A stretch of DNA of 5,424 nucleotides from assembly GCA_016550485.1 (NCBI GenBank), contig JABXGV010000018.1, positions 1 to 5,424 of the forward strand, read 5' to 3'. Positions 1 to 5,254 of this stretch are shown here, piece by piece. The translations under genes and the position numbers were made by a program. The notes under the pieces were generated by a model, which worked only from the letters and a program-made list of their open reading frames with translations, searched no databases and was not told where the DNA came from. This DNA is from an archaeon (GTDB lineage: Archaea; Asgardarchaeota; Hermodarchaeia; Hermodarchaeales; Hermodarchaeaceae). The number at the start of each line of letters is the position of its first letter. Position 1 is the first letter of the stretch.

Positions 1-154
1 AAAGGTAACCTGACCGAACGACATACCCTAGAATCGGTATCTCCAGTTCTTTAAACCTTCTTACATGAGGGAAGCTGCCCAGCTTCCAGTATTTCTTGTT
101 GAATAATCGGTTAGCTGCTAGTCCTTGTCTTGGTTCGTTATGCTTTAGTATCAT
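1..154 (-). CDS. Possible 5' part of an unidentified gene, cut by the left window edge
   Basis: A minus-strand frame opens with ATG at 154-152 and stays open for 51 codons to the window edge. The product starts MILKHNEPRQGLAANRLF and continues with a basic, aromatic-rich stretch that includes KKYWKLGSF. The composition looks protein-like, with no low-complexity runs, but I recognise no domain. If real, the gene is divergent from nurA with an 85-bp spacer. No convincing Shine-Dalgarno sequence precedes the ATG, and TTG directly before it is an alternative start. A 51-codon open frame is not rare by chance in DNA of about 50% G+C, so coding status is uncertain. A competing reading is a plus-strand gene ending at the TAA at 52-54 and followed by the hairpin at 70-87. 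Confidence 0.4.
   Translation of the reverse strand, partial: MILKHNEPRQGLAANRLFNKKYWKLGSFPHVRRFKELEIPILGYVVRSGYL
70..87. repeat. Perfect 7-bp inverted repeat (hairpin), possible terminator
   Basis: GGAAGCT (70-76) and AGCTTCC (81-87) are exact reverse complements around a GCCC loop. On the plus strand a T-rich stretch without a pure T run follows (88-99), which is weakly terminator-like. It would suit a plus-strand gene ending at the TAA at 52-54. If instead the minus-strand frame over 1-154 is real, the repeat lies inside its codons and may be incidental. The pairing is seen directly; the function is a guess. Confidence 0.35.
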
Positions 155-181
155 CAAGGGAGAATATCTGGGCGGTAGGTG

Positions 182-229
182 ATGGGACCTGTCGTCTCGT
201 ATTTCGAAGAGTGTTCACCGTGCGGGTGA
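182..229 (+). CDS. Possible 15-residue leader ORF upstream of nurA
   Basis: An ATG at 182 opens a 15-codon frame, MGPVVSYFEECSPCG, ending in TGA at 227-229, ten bases before the nurA start codon. AGGTG lies directly against its ATG, too close to act as a normal ribosome binding site; a GGGAG at 158-162 is rather far. The stop codon falls in the 3' arm of the inverted repeat that covers the nurA ribosome binding site, so translation of this ORF could open that hairpin. ORFs this short are common by chance and there is no independent evidence of translation. Confidence 0.15.
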   Translation: MGPVVSYFEECSPCG

Positions 230-240
230 AATCCTCCGAA
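203..240 (+). promoter_or_regulatory. Inverted repeat covering the nurA ribosome binding site
   Basis: TTCACC (214-219) and GGTGAA (225-230) form a perfect 6-bp stem with the 5-base loop GTGCG. Outside it, GAG (209-211) pairs with CTC (234-236), and TTCG (203-206) pairs with CGAA (237-240). That gives about 13 pairs with small bulges. The 3' arm contains GGTGA (225-229), the best Shine-Dalgarno match for the ATG at 240, and the outermost pair uses the A of that ATG. Folded as RNA, it would hide both the ribosome binding site and the start codon edge. As DNA it could equally be an operator for a dimeric regulator. The pairing is seen in the sequence; regulation is inferred. Confidence 0.5.
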
Positions 241-2057
241 TGAGTGCGGAGGACCAGATTCGGGATTATTCGTCCCGATTCAGTGCGTTGAAAGGGCTCT
301 ACGATGCGTTCCTCAAGGATCTCATAGTCAGCGCCTTCGATGATGGAGAAGCCTATGCTGTTGCCCAGTCCTTCTTTGGTGGCACTACCGTACCGTTTGC
401 TGCAATCGATGGCACTCAATACGTGCAGCCGATGTTCGATCTCCTCGTCTTCTTCGCTGGCTCGTATGCGTGTCATGGCACAATCACCTTTCATAAGGAC
501 AAACTCCCCTCGGTGCAATACGGGGATAGCCTTACTAAACGGGCAGCCGCAATCTCTACTGTCGCCCCAGTCTACATAAGCAAGGTGCCGGAGATAGACC
601 AGGAATTCTTCGACCCGGAGGATGGGGAAATCGTTGTCGAACGCCCCCTCAGTGATCAATACATCATTGATAATTCCAGCATCGCTTCGGCGCTAATGAC
701 GTTTTCCGAATATTTTCTCGCCTATCGCCTAGCTATCAGTCCGGTCCAGAAGACCCGGATACTCCTACTAGACCGCACCCTCGGCGGAGGCCACTCCTCC
801 TTCCTGTACGATACCGCTAGACGACACAGATGGGACCGAAACATGAGTCTACTCGGCTACACTATTGAAGGGACAAAGCTTTCGATGGAGGATTTTGCCT
901 ATTGCCGCCACCGGGTAATCAATGAAGCTTTGGGGCTACTCCCTGCGCGGGGTGACTTCCTCCGCCACGCGCTGCTATATGTCTTGGAAAAGAGCCCGCG
1001 CGCGCTAGCCTTTGACGAGATTTGCACAAAATTAGGAATCAACACGGATGACCGACGTGAGCGGCTGATCACGTTTCTAGAAAAAGCGGTAAGCGAGGGA
1101 TTCGTCAATGAGCGCCGAGAGGTCTACAGTCTCAGGGCGCCTTATAAAACAGCTTGGCGCCGCATCACCCTTCTAGTGAATATCGTCGGGAATCAGATTT
1201 TCACAGAAGGGCTCCCAAAGGAGCCCACAGAAAGCCGTAACCGCCTCCAAGTATTGAAGGATGGACGGTTCGCATGGCTGACCACCCTAGACATAGCCTT
1301 CCTGACGCTTTTCAGTCTCTACATGCTCATTGAGGAGTGTTGGAAGCGAGGCATCCTTCTGATTGGGATGACAAAGGATACCGCGGCACGGGACTTCAAA
1401 CGCCAGCTTATGCCTATTCTCTGGCGTGCCAAGCTACTCAAAATGCCAAAGGAGCGGCGAGCCCTAGAGGCGGCCCCGAACACGGATCGAATGATCCTCC
1501 AGGCCATTAGCTTCTTCGCTAGAGACAGCCTACCCATTCCTTGGGCTAGTATAGAATATGACAGCGCCTTCCGGACAATGGTGCCTGACCGCCACTCTCC
1601 TCCTAGAGCCGACTACGTGGGTGGGGCTCGTCGCAACCGCATCACCCTTGAAGGAGCCTTCCTGAAAAGCTACATTCAACTAGACGCAGCCGAAAGCGAC
1701 CCAAAACTTCGGAGTAATGTGCTGCTTATCGACCGGCTTGCGTACCCAGGCTTCGACGGGACTACTGAGGACAACACCTTCACTTTCCAGCAGGAGTATG
1801 GCGGGGCAACAGAACCCGTTAAGGTGCTCCTTTACCGGAATAACACTGTTGTCAATCCACTCCAAAACCTCACCATCACCCTTCTCAAGAGCCTAACCAG
1901 CCCATCCATCCCTGAAGCCTTTGGTCACAATAAACCCCTCATGGTCGCTGACAAGGTGGCGAAATTCCACCAAGAGACCTTCAGCCACGTGATAACAGGC
2001 ACTTCGAACTGGATTACTGCCCACCCCCACCTCCGCAGTTTCATATTCTATCTCTAA
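240..2057 (+). CDS. nurA: NurA-like nuclease with winged-helix insertion
   Basis: The product (605 aa) resembles NurA, the RNase H-like, metal-dependent nuclease that partners hexameric HerA in DNA-end resection. Visible signatures are FAAIDGTQ with Asp57 (motif I), a helix around FSEYFLAYRL with Glu157, ILLLDRTL with Asp178 (motif II), LIGMTKDT with Lys379, and a C-terminal segment with His563 in IPEAFGHNK, where NurA proteins carry a conserved histidine. Residues about 238-300 have the pattern of a winged helix-turn-helix: LRHALLYVLEKSP, then AFDEICTKLGI, a long third helix, and an ERREVYSLR wing. This helps make the protein longer than most NurA proteins (roughly 300-450 aa). The ATG is supported by GGTGA at 225-229, ten bases upstream. 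There is no signal peptide or membrane segment, so it is cytoplasmic. A methyltransferase gene on the other strand separates it from its presumed partner herA. Family assignment is fairly secure; the individual catalytic residues are assigned by eye. Confidence 0.8.
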   Translation: MSAEDQIRDYSSRFSALKGLYDAFLKDLIVSAFDDGEAYAVAQSFFGGTTVPFAAIDGTQYVQPMFDLLVFFAGSYACHGTITFHKDKLPSVQYGDSLTKRAAAISTVAPVYISKVPEIDQEFFDPEDGEIVVERPLSDQYIIDNSSIASALMTFSEYFLAYRLAISPVQKTRILLLDRTLGGGHSSFLYDTARRHRWDRNMSLLGYTIEGTKLSMEDFAYCRHRVINEALGLLPARGDFLRHALLYVLEKSPRALAFDEICTKLGINTDDRRERLITFLEKAVSEGFVNERREVYSLRAPYKTAWRRITLLVNIVGNQIFTEGLPKEPTESRNRLQVLKDGRFAWLTTLDIAFLTLFSLYMLIEECWKRGILLIGMTKDTAARDFKRQLMPILWRAKLLKMPKERRALEAAPNTDRMILQAISFFARDSLPIPWASIEYDSAFRTMVPDRHSPPRADYVGGARRNRITLEGAFLKSYIQLDAAESDPKLRSNVLLIDRLAYPGFDGTTEDNTFTFQQEYGGATEPVKVLLYRNNTVVNPLQNLTITLLKSLTSPSIPEAFGHNKPLMVADKVAKFHQETFSHVITGTSNWITAHPHLRSFIFYL

Positions 2058-2064
2058 ACATTCA

Positions 2065-2079
2065 GGGAGCGGCGCTCCC
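2065..2079. terminator. GC-rich hairpin just after nurA, possible terminator
   Basis: GGGAGC (2065-2070) and GCTCCC (2074-2079) form a perfect 6-bp GC-rich stem with a GGC triloop, starting eight bases after the nurA stop codon. No T tract follows, so it is not a standard bacterial intrinsic terminator, and archaeal terminators rely mainly on T tracts. It may limit read-through between convergent genes or protect the mRNA 3' end. Confidence 0.35.
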
Positions 2080-2126
2080 GCATTGAAGCACTCCGCCGCC
2101 AAAGTAGCGAATAGCCTCTGCCTCCT

Positions 2127-2146
2127 CTGTTTACCAGTGAAAACAG
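2127..2146. repeat. Second hairpin between convergent nurA and methyltransferase
   Basis: CTGTTT (2127-2132) and AAACAG (2141-2146) pair around an 8-base loop. It lies 35 bases downstream of the methyltransferase stop codon on the minus strand and 69 bases after the nurA stop. No T tract adjoins it on either strand. It could mark the 3' end of the methyltransferase transcript, but a 6-bp stem is weak evidence. Confidence 0.25.
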
Positions 2147-2181
2147 GTCATACGTCTCTAAAACAAATTGCTAGGGCCGTG

Positions 2182-3135
2182 CTAGAGGAGTTTATCGCGC
2201 CGAGTAATTTTCAGCGTCACCGCTTGGTCAGTGTTTTCTCTCGGGGCAATTGGAATCGATAACCGCTCCTTAATAGTTGGGAGGAGCCGGTCATCAATCT
2301 CGTACCCGATACTGTTACGATGGAACTCGTTGGCTACTTTCATCGTCGTCCCTGTACCCAGAAAGGGATCGAGTACAGTGTCGCCATAAATAGAGAACAT
2401 CCGAATGAGGCGCCTAGCAATCTCTTCTGGGTATGCAGCAACGCGTCGGTCCAAGTCTCCATTCTCTTGACGGGCACCTGGTACCCGCCAAATCTGTGTA
2501 AACCAAGCATCTCGTTCAGCCTTAGTGTAATGACTAGCATAGCGCATGAAGTCTTTGGGTGGGAAACTACGTGGCGATCCTTTCCGGAAGAGGAGAATGA
2601 ACTCGCAGTCCTGGGTTACGTATGCATTGGGAGGCAAGAACCCTGAACCTAGAAAGGCGTTAGGCCTGGTTGTCGGCTTCTTCCAGAGAAGGAAGGGAAG
2701 GCTTATGAACCCGATGGTCTCGCAATGCTCTGTGACGCGTACATGGTTGGGGAAGAGGCGCAATCCCCCATCATATTTGCGGAGGGCGTCACCGATGTTG
2801 ATGCACGCGATTCCTCCATCGACAAGGACTCGGTAGCACTCCCGCCACACCTCAGCTAGAAAGTTATGCATCTCGGAGAAAGAGCGACATCCCTGTTGCT
2901 GGAATAGGTCATCCCATAACTCAATCATGGGGTAGGGTGGTGAGGTGACTACTAGTTGCACGGAATTATCCGGCACTTCGAGCATTTGGCGGCTATCCCC
3001 AACAATTAGGTGATGTTTTGTAGCTGGAGTTTCCAGCGACTGTTCTTCCAACATCTTCTCTAATAGCCGCGCAGGATAGGTCGCAGCTGCCCGTTTAGCC
3101 TTCGAAGACACCACTTCCTGTTCAAACCGCGGCAC
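2182..3135 (-). CDS. Site-specific DNA methyltransferase, SPPY type (probable N4-cytosine)
   Basis: The product (317 aa) transfers a methyl group from S-adenosylmethionine to a DNA base. Catalytic motif IV is VVTSPPYP at about 62-69, with SPPY at 65-68. The SAM-binding motif DPFLGTGTT follows at 256-264, with GYEID at 278-282 as the acidic motif after it. Catalytic before SAM-binding is the permuted beta-class order. SPPY, rather than DPPY or NPPY, usually indicates N4-methylcytosine. Residues about 155-225 probably include the target-recognition segment; the recognised site cannot be read from the sequence. The start is GTG at 3135-3133, with a GGATGGG-like stretch upstream and an in-frame stop at 3177-3175; Met28 is a less likely alternative because the conserved core begins near residue 40. 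The length fits a complete stand-alone enzyme. It converges on nurA and diverges from herA. No restriction endonuclease gene adjoins it, so NurA-HerA is the candidate effector. Confidence 0.88.
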   Translation of the reverse strand: MPRFEQEVVSSKAKRAAATYPARLLEKMLEEQSLETPATKHHLIVGDSRQMLEVPDNSVQLVVTSPPYPMIELWDDLFQQQGCRSFSEMHNFLAEVWRECYRVLVDGGIACINIGDALRKYDGGLRLFPNHVRVTEHCETIGFISLPFLLWKKPTTRPNAFLGSGFLPPNAYVTQDCEFILLFRKGSPRSFPPKDFMRYASHYTKAERDAWFTQIWRVPGARQENGDLDRRVAAYPEEIARRLIRMFSIYGDTVLDPFLGTGTTMKVANEFHRNSIGYEIDDRLLPTIKERLSIPIAPRENTDQAVTLKITRRDKLL

Positions 3136-3178
3136 AGCAAACCCATCCGTTCCACACTCTATAGACGTTATACTCTAA
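3136..3178. promoter_or_regulatory. Divergent promoter region between methyltransferase and herA
   Basis: Only 43 bp separate the two divergent start codons, so both promoters must lie in this AT-rich spacer or extend into the genes. It contains TATA-like elements: CTATAG near 3159-3164 and GTTATAC at 3167-3173, the latter reading GTATAAC on the minus strand about 35 bases from the methyltransferase GTG. No Shine-Dalgarno sequence precedes the herA ATG at 3179, so herA may be leaderless or may start downstream. The assignment rests on position and base composition. Confidence 0.4.
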
Positions 3179-4318
3179 ATGGTTTGCGTAGGAATAAGCA
3201 ACTACCATGTTAGATTCGGCAATGTTATATTGGAAGCCATCAGAAGGTTAGAATCACTAGAATTTGGGGACGAGAAATTGACTTCGTTGGATGATTCAGT
3301 GCGCCATAAATATTTCACGGACTTCAAAGGACGGTTCAAGGCGCGCCTCAGTCACATTCGACCAAGATTCACACGCGATGCTTGGCGGGAAAGTGCAGGA
3401 GTCCAGGCTAAACATACAGGTATAGTAAAAGTCGAATACCACAAAGACCTCATGGGGCTCCTTGAAGAGGGAATGCTCATCGCCATCCGGAACTACAGGG
3501 CACTTCACCAGAAACGCCTCAGATTCACCCTTCTCGAGGTCTCATCCATATGGCCCAGTCACTTTGGTCTTACAGGGCTCGGCGACCAGAGCTACTATCC
3601 GCTCCAATTCGAAATCATAGAACAAGCAGTTACAGACTGGGATTCAACAGATAGCAGCACAATGATGATCCGAATTAGCAGCATCCCCATCAACTATGAT
3701 CTGATTCTTGAGCCGGACAGTAAACCCAGCTTCGAACGGGGCTTCAGTTACCCAATCCCCGCCGAAGAAGCCTACATCCTCAACCGGGACCTCATCAACC
3801 TAATGTACAATAAACGCATCATGGAACGGCTCAAAGGGGTTCCACCAAAAACCACCGCGAAGGCACGTCAAGACCCCCGACTCGGGATTATTAAGATGTT
3901 CGAAGCTGCCCGAGAAGACATCCCCCTCTACATCGACTTCGAACGCCTCGTCCGCTACCACTTCGGCATCTTCGCCTTCACCGGTGGAGGAAAATCCAAC
4001 CTAGCCTCCAATATCATGCGGCGCCTCCTCTACCATACAAAGGATATAAAAATCGTCATCTTTGACATCGCCAACGAGTATCCCTTCCTCCTCCTCGATG
4101 TCTTCGCTGACCCGAAAATACCCGCCCATATCATCCTAGAAAACCAAGTCAGTGATGCTAACCAACTAGCGACCTCCATTGTGCGTCCACGGGAATTCGA
4201 AGAAGACCCCAGGGTCAGCAAGGGTTTACTAAACTCTTCAACCGTGGTATTGTGGGTCATCTTGCGCGGGAACCCCTTTCGGCCCACTATTCGTATGCCC
4301 GCGTCCTCTACGAACTAG
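3179..4318 (+). CDS. herA: HerA-type ATPase, N-terminal part (upstream of frame change)
   Basis: This is the first part of a HerA-like FtsK-superfamily ATPase, the hexameric DNA-pumping partner of NurA. Residues about 79-135 look like the HAS-barrel (TGIVKVEYHKDLMGLLEEG). The segment YIDFERLVRYHFGIF leads into Walker A, AFTGGGKSN, with Lys272 and Ser273. The typical HerA strand IVIFDIANEYP follows, with Asp296, Glu300 and Tyr301. Family-like sequence ends near Leu350; the last 29 residues before the TAG, starting LNSSTVVLW, look like out-of-frame translation. Walker B and the remaining ATPase elements lie in the -1 frame downstream, so this product alone cannot be a complete ATPase. The ATG follows an in-frame stop directly and lacks a visible ribosome binding site. 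The roughly 75 residues before the barrel are unrecognised and their DNA is AT-rich, so a later start such as GTG at 3299 is possible. Confidence 0.8.
   Translation: MVCVGISNYHVRFGNVILEAIRRLESLEFGDEKLTSLDDSVRHKYFTDFKGRFKARLSHIRPRFTRDAWRESAGVQAKHTGIVKVEYHKDLMGLLEEGMLIAIRNYRALHQKRLRFTLLEVSSIWPSHFGLTGLGDQSYYPLQFEIIEQAVTDWDSTDSSTMMIRISSIPINYDLILEPDSKPSFERGFSYPIPAEEAYILNRDLINLMYNKRIMERLKGVPPKTTAKARQDPRLGIIKMFEAAREDIPLYIDFERLVRYHFGIFAFTGGGKSNLASNIMRRLLYHTKDIKIVIFDIANEYPFLLLDVFADPKIPAHIILENQVSDANQLATSIVRPREFEEDPRVSKGLLNSSTVVLWVILRGNPFRPTIRMPASSTN
4222..4228 (+). other. Canonical -1 slippery heptamer G GGT TTA in herA
   Basis: The incoming herA frame reads AAG GGT TTA CTA, so GGGTTTA sits in the X XXY YYZ phase required for tandem -1 slippage. 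Both tRNAs would re-pair at GGG and TTT. After the slip the next codon is ACT at 4228, giving VSKGL followed by TKLFNRGIVGHL and then the Walker B half. Downstream, GTGGGTC (4252-4258) can pair with GGCCCAC (4281-4287) in a 7-bp stem with one G-U pair. It starts 23 bases after the heptamer, farther than the usual spacing of about 5-9. A weak AGGG lies at 4211-4214. The heptamer and phase are seen; programmed use is inferred. A one-base deletion here would look the same. Confidence 0.5.
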
Positions 4319-5151
4319 AGGAGCTAGCTGAAGGGAGTAGTGGCCGCCCAACCTATATCAACGCCATAACCAAGATGCAGAAAGAGATCACTGACTATCT
4401 TCTCCAGCACGGGCTTAACGAAGACCAACCAGTCTCCAAAGAGTTCGTCACCTTCTTGGATAAGGTGGCCAAGGATGCGGTGGACCAGTTCCGCGTCTCC
4501 GACCGGTCCCAACTCTGGGCTTGGGCCACAACCCGCCCTGACGCCTTGCAACCCCCAAGCCCACCACCAGACACAACACCTGCCGCCAAAGACGCGTATT
4601 CCCTAAGTCAAATACAGCAGCTCATAGAAGGCGATGATCGACTAGTGTGTTTGAGCATTGCAGACCCAACCACCATCAAACAGGTGGTCATCAATCTCAC
4701 GAGACGGCTGCTCCAGGCAAGAAAGAAGCGGTTTCAAGTCAAACCCTACATCCTCTTCCTGTTTGACGAGGCTCAAGAGTTCATCCCCCAGCAATCAAGC
4801 GGCATCGACAAGGAGTGCAGCTACCACGTGGAACGCCTTCTCCGGCAAGGCCGCAAATACGGGCTTGGCGCCTGCATCGCCACGCAACGAATCGCCCACC
4901 TTAATACCAGCGCGCTGCAACAACTACACACCTTCTTCGTTGGCACACTTCCCAGACCCTATGACCGGAGCGTTGTGAGCAGCACGTTCCTAGTCGACCA
5001 GGGCATTCTGGAAAAAACCCTCGAGTTCGGTCCTGGCGAATGGCTACTGGCTAGCTACATTGCCACCGGCATGGAGAATGTTCCAATCTTCCTTCGGGCC
5101 GACAACGCTGAAACCGAAGTCGAGAACCATCTCGCTTCAATACCCAAATAG
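4252..5151 (+). CDS. herA: HerA-type ATPase, C-terminal part (downstream of frame change)
   Basis: This frame carries the second half of the HerA ATPase domain. Counting from the GTG at 4252, Walker B is YILFLFDEAQEF with Asp172 and Glu173. The helix RLLRQGRKYGLGACIATQR at about 195-213 is the conserved HerA segment with arginines and a polar TQR sensor. HTFFVGTLPRPYD and the FGPGEWLL turn close the core. A proline-rich linker (about 101-110) lies in the region before Walker B. The frame is open upstream to 4162, and family-like sequence begins before the GTG (TKLFNRGIV at 4228-4254), so the GTG is probably not a true start. It has no good ribosome binding site. Joined by a -1 shift at 4222-4228, the full protein would have 657 residues with Walker B at Asp530 and Glu531. 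The choices are frameshifted expression, a split two-chain ATPase, a recent mutation or an assembly error. Both halves keep their key residues, which argues against old decay. Confidence 0.78.
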   Translation: MGHLAREPLSAHYSYARVLYELEELAEGSSGRPTYINAITKMQKEITDYLLQHGLNEDQPVSKEFVTFLDKVAKDAVDQFRVSDRSQLWAWATTRPDALQPPSPPPDTTPAAKDAYSLSQIQQLIEGDDRLVCLSIADPTTIKQVVINLTRRLLQARKKRFQVKPYILFLFDEAQEFIPQQSSGIDKECSYHVERLLRQGRKYGLGACIATQRIAHLNTSALQQLHTFFVGTLPRPYDRSVVSSTFLVDQGILEKTLEFGPGEWLLASYIATGMENVPIFLRADNAETEVENHLASIPK

Positions 5152-5212
5152 TAACGAAAATAGCGGAAGAAGCTTCAACACCATTTTGGAAAGAAAGTGG
5201 AGTGTACTATAT

Positions 5213-5221
5213 GAAAAATAA
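5213..5221 (-). terminator. T-rich tract downstream of the minus-strand gene at the right edge
   Basis: On the minus strand this reads TTATTTTTC, 33 bases after the stop codon of the partial gene at 5255-5424. Archaeal transcription commonly ends at such T-rich tracts without a hairpin. The rest of the gap 5152-5254 is AT-rich and holds no gene. I see no equally clear plus-strand signal to end herA; GAAGCTTC at 5169-5176 is a palindrome without a loop. Confidence 0.3.
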
Positions 5222-5254
5222 CCTACCTTAATACTGGAGGACACGATTTCGCGT

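Noticed and set aside
138..659. 173-codon open frame on the minus strand whose stop overlaps the ATG at 154
   Set aside because: It is antisense to the first 140 codons of nurA, including the catalytic FAAIDGTQ motif, and its product shows no recognisable domain. The 17-bp overlap with the frame at 1-154 looks like translational coupling but is most simply chance.
2320..2836. Plus-strand open frames inside the methyltransferase gene
   Set aside because: They lie opposite the SAM-binding and central regions of a well-supported methyltransferase and have compositions typical of antisense shadows.
1160..3531. Recurring short string resembling ATCACCCTTCT in nurA and herA
   Set aside because: The matches are about 10 bases, irregularly spaced and explained by Ile/Phe-Thr-Leu-Leu codons; there is no repeat array or CRISPR-like spacing.
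4252..4254. GTG as a true start of a separate HerA C-terminal subunit
   Set aside because: No ribosome binding site is visible and family-like sequence in this frame begins before it, at about 4228. Kept only as a less likely alternative to a -1 shift.
4030..4589. Minus-strand open frames across the herA junction
   Set aside because: They are antisense to conserved HerA sequence and carry no domain; they do not explain the frame change.
5211..5254. ATG at 5211 and GGAGG at 5236-5240 as signals of a small gene
   Set aside because: The ATG frame stops after six codons and no start codon follows the GGAGG at a suitable distance before stops occur.
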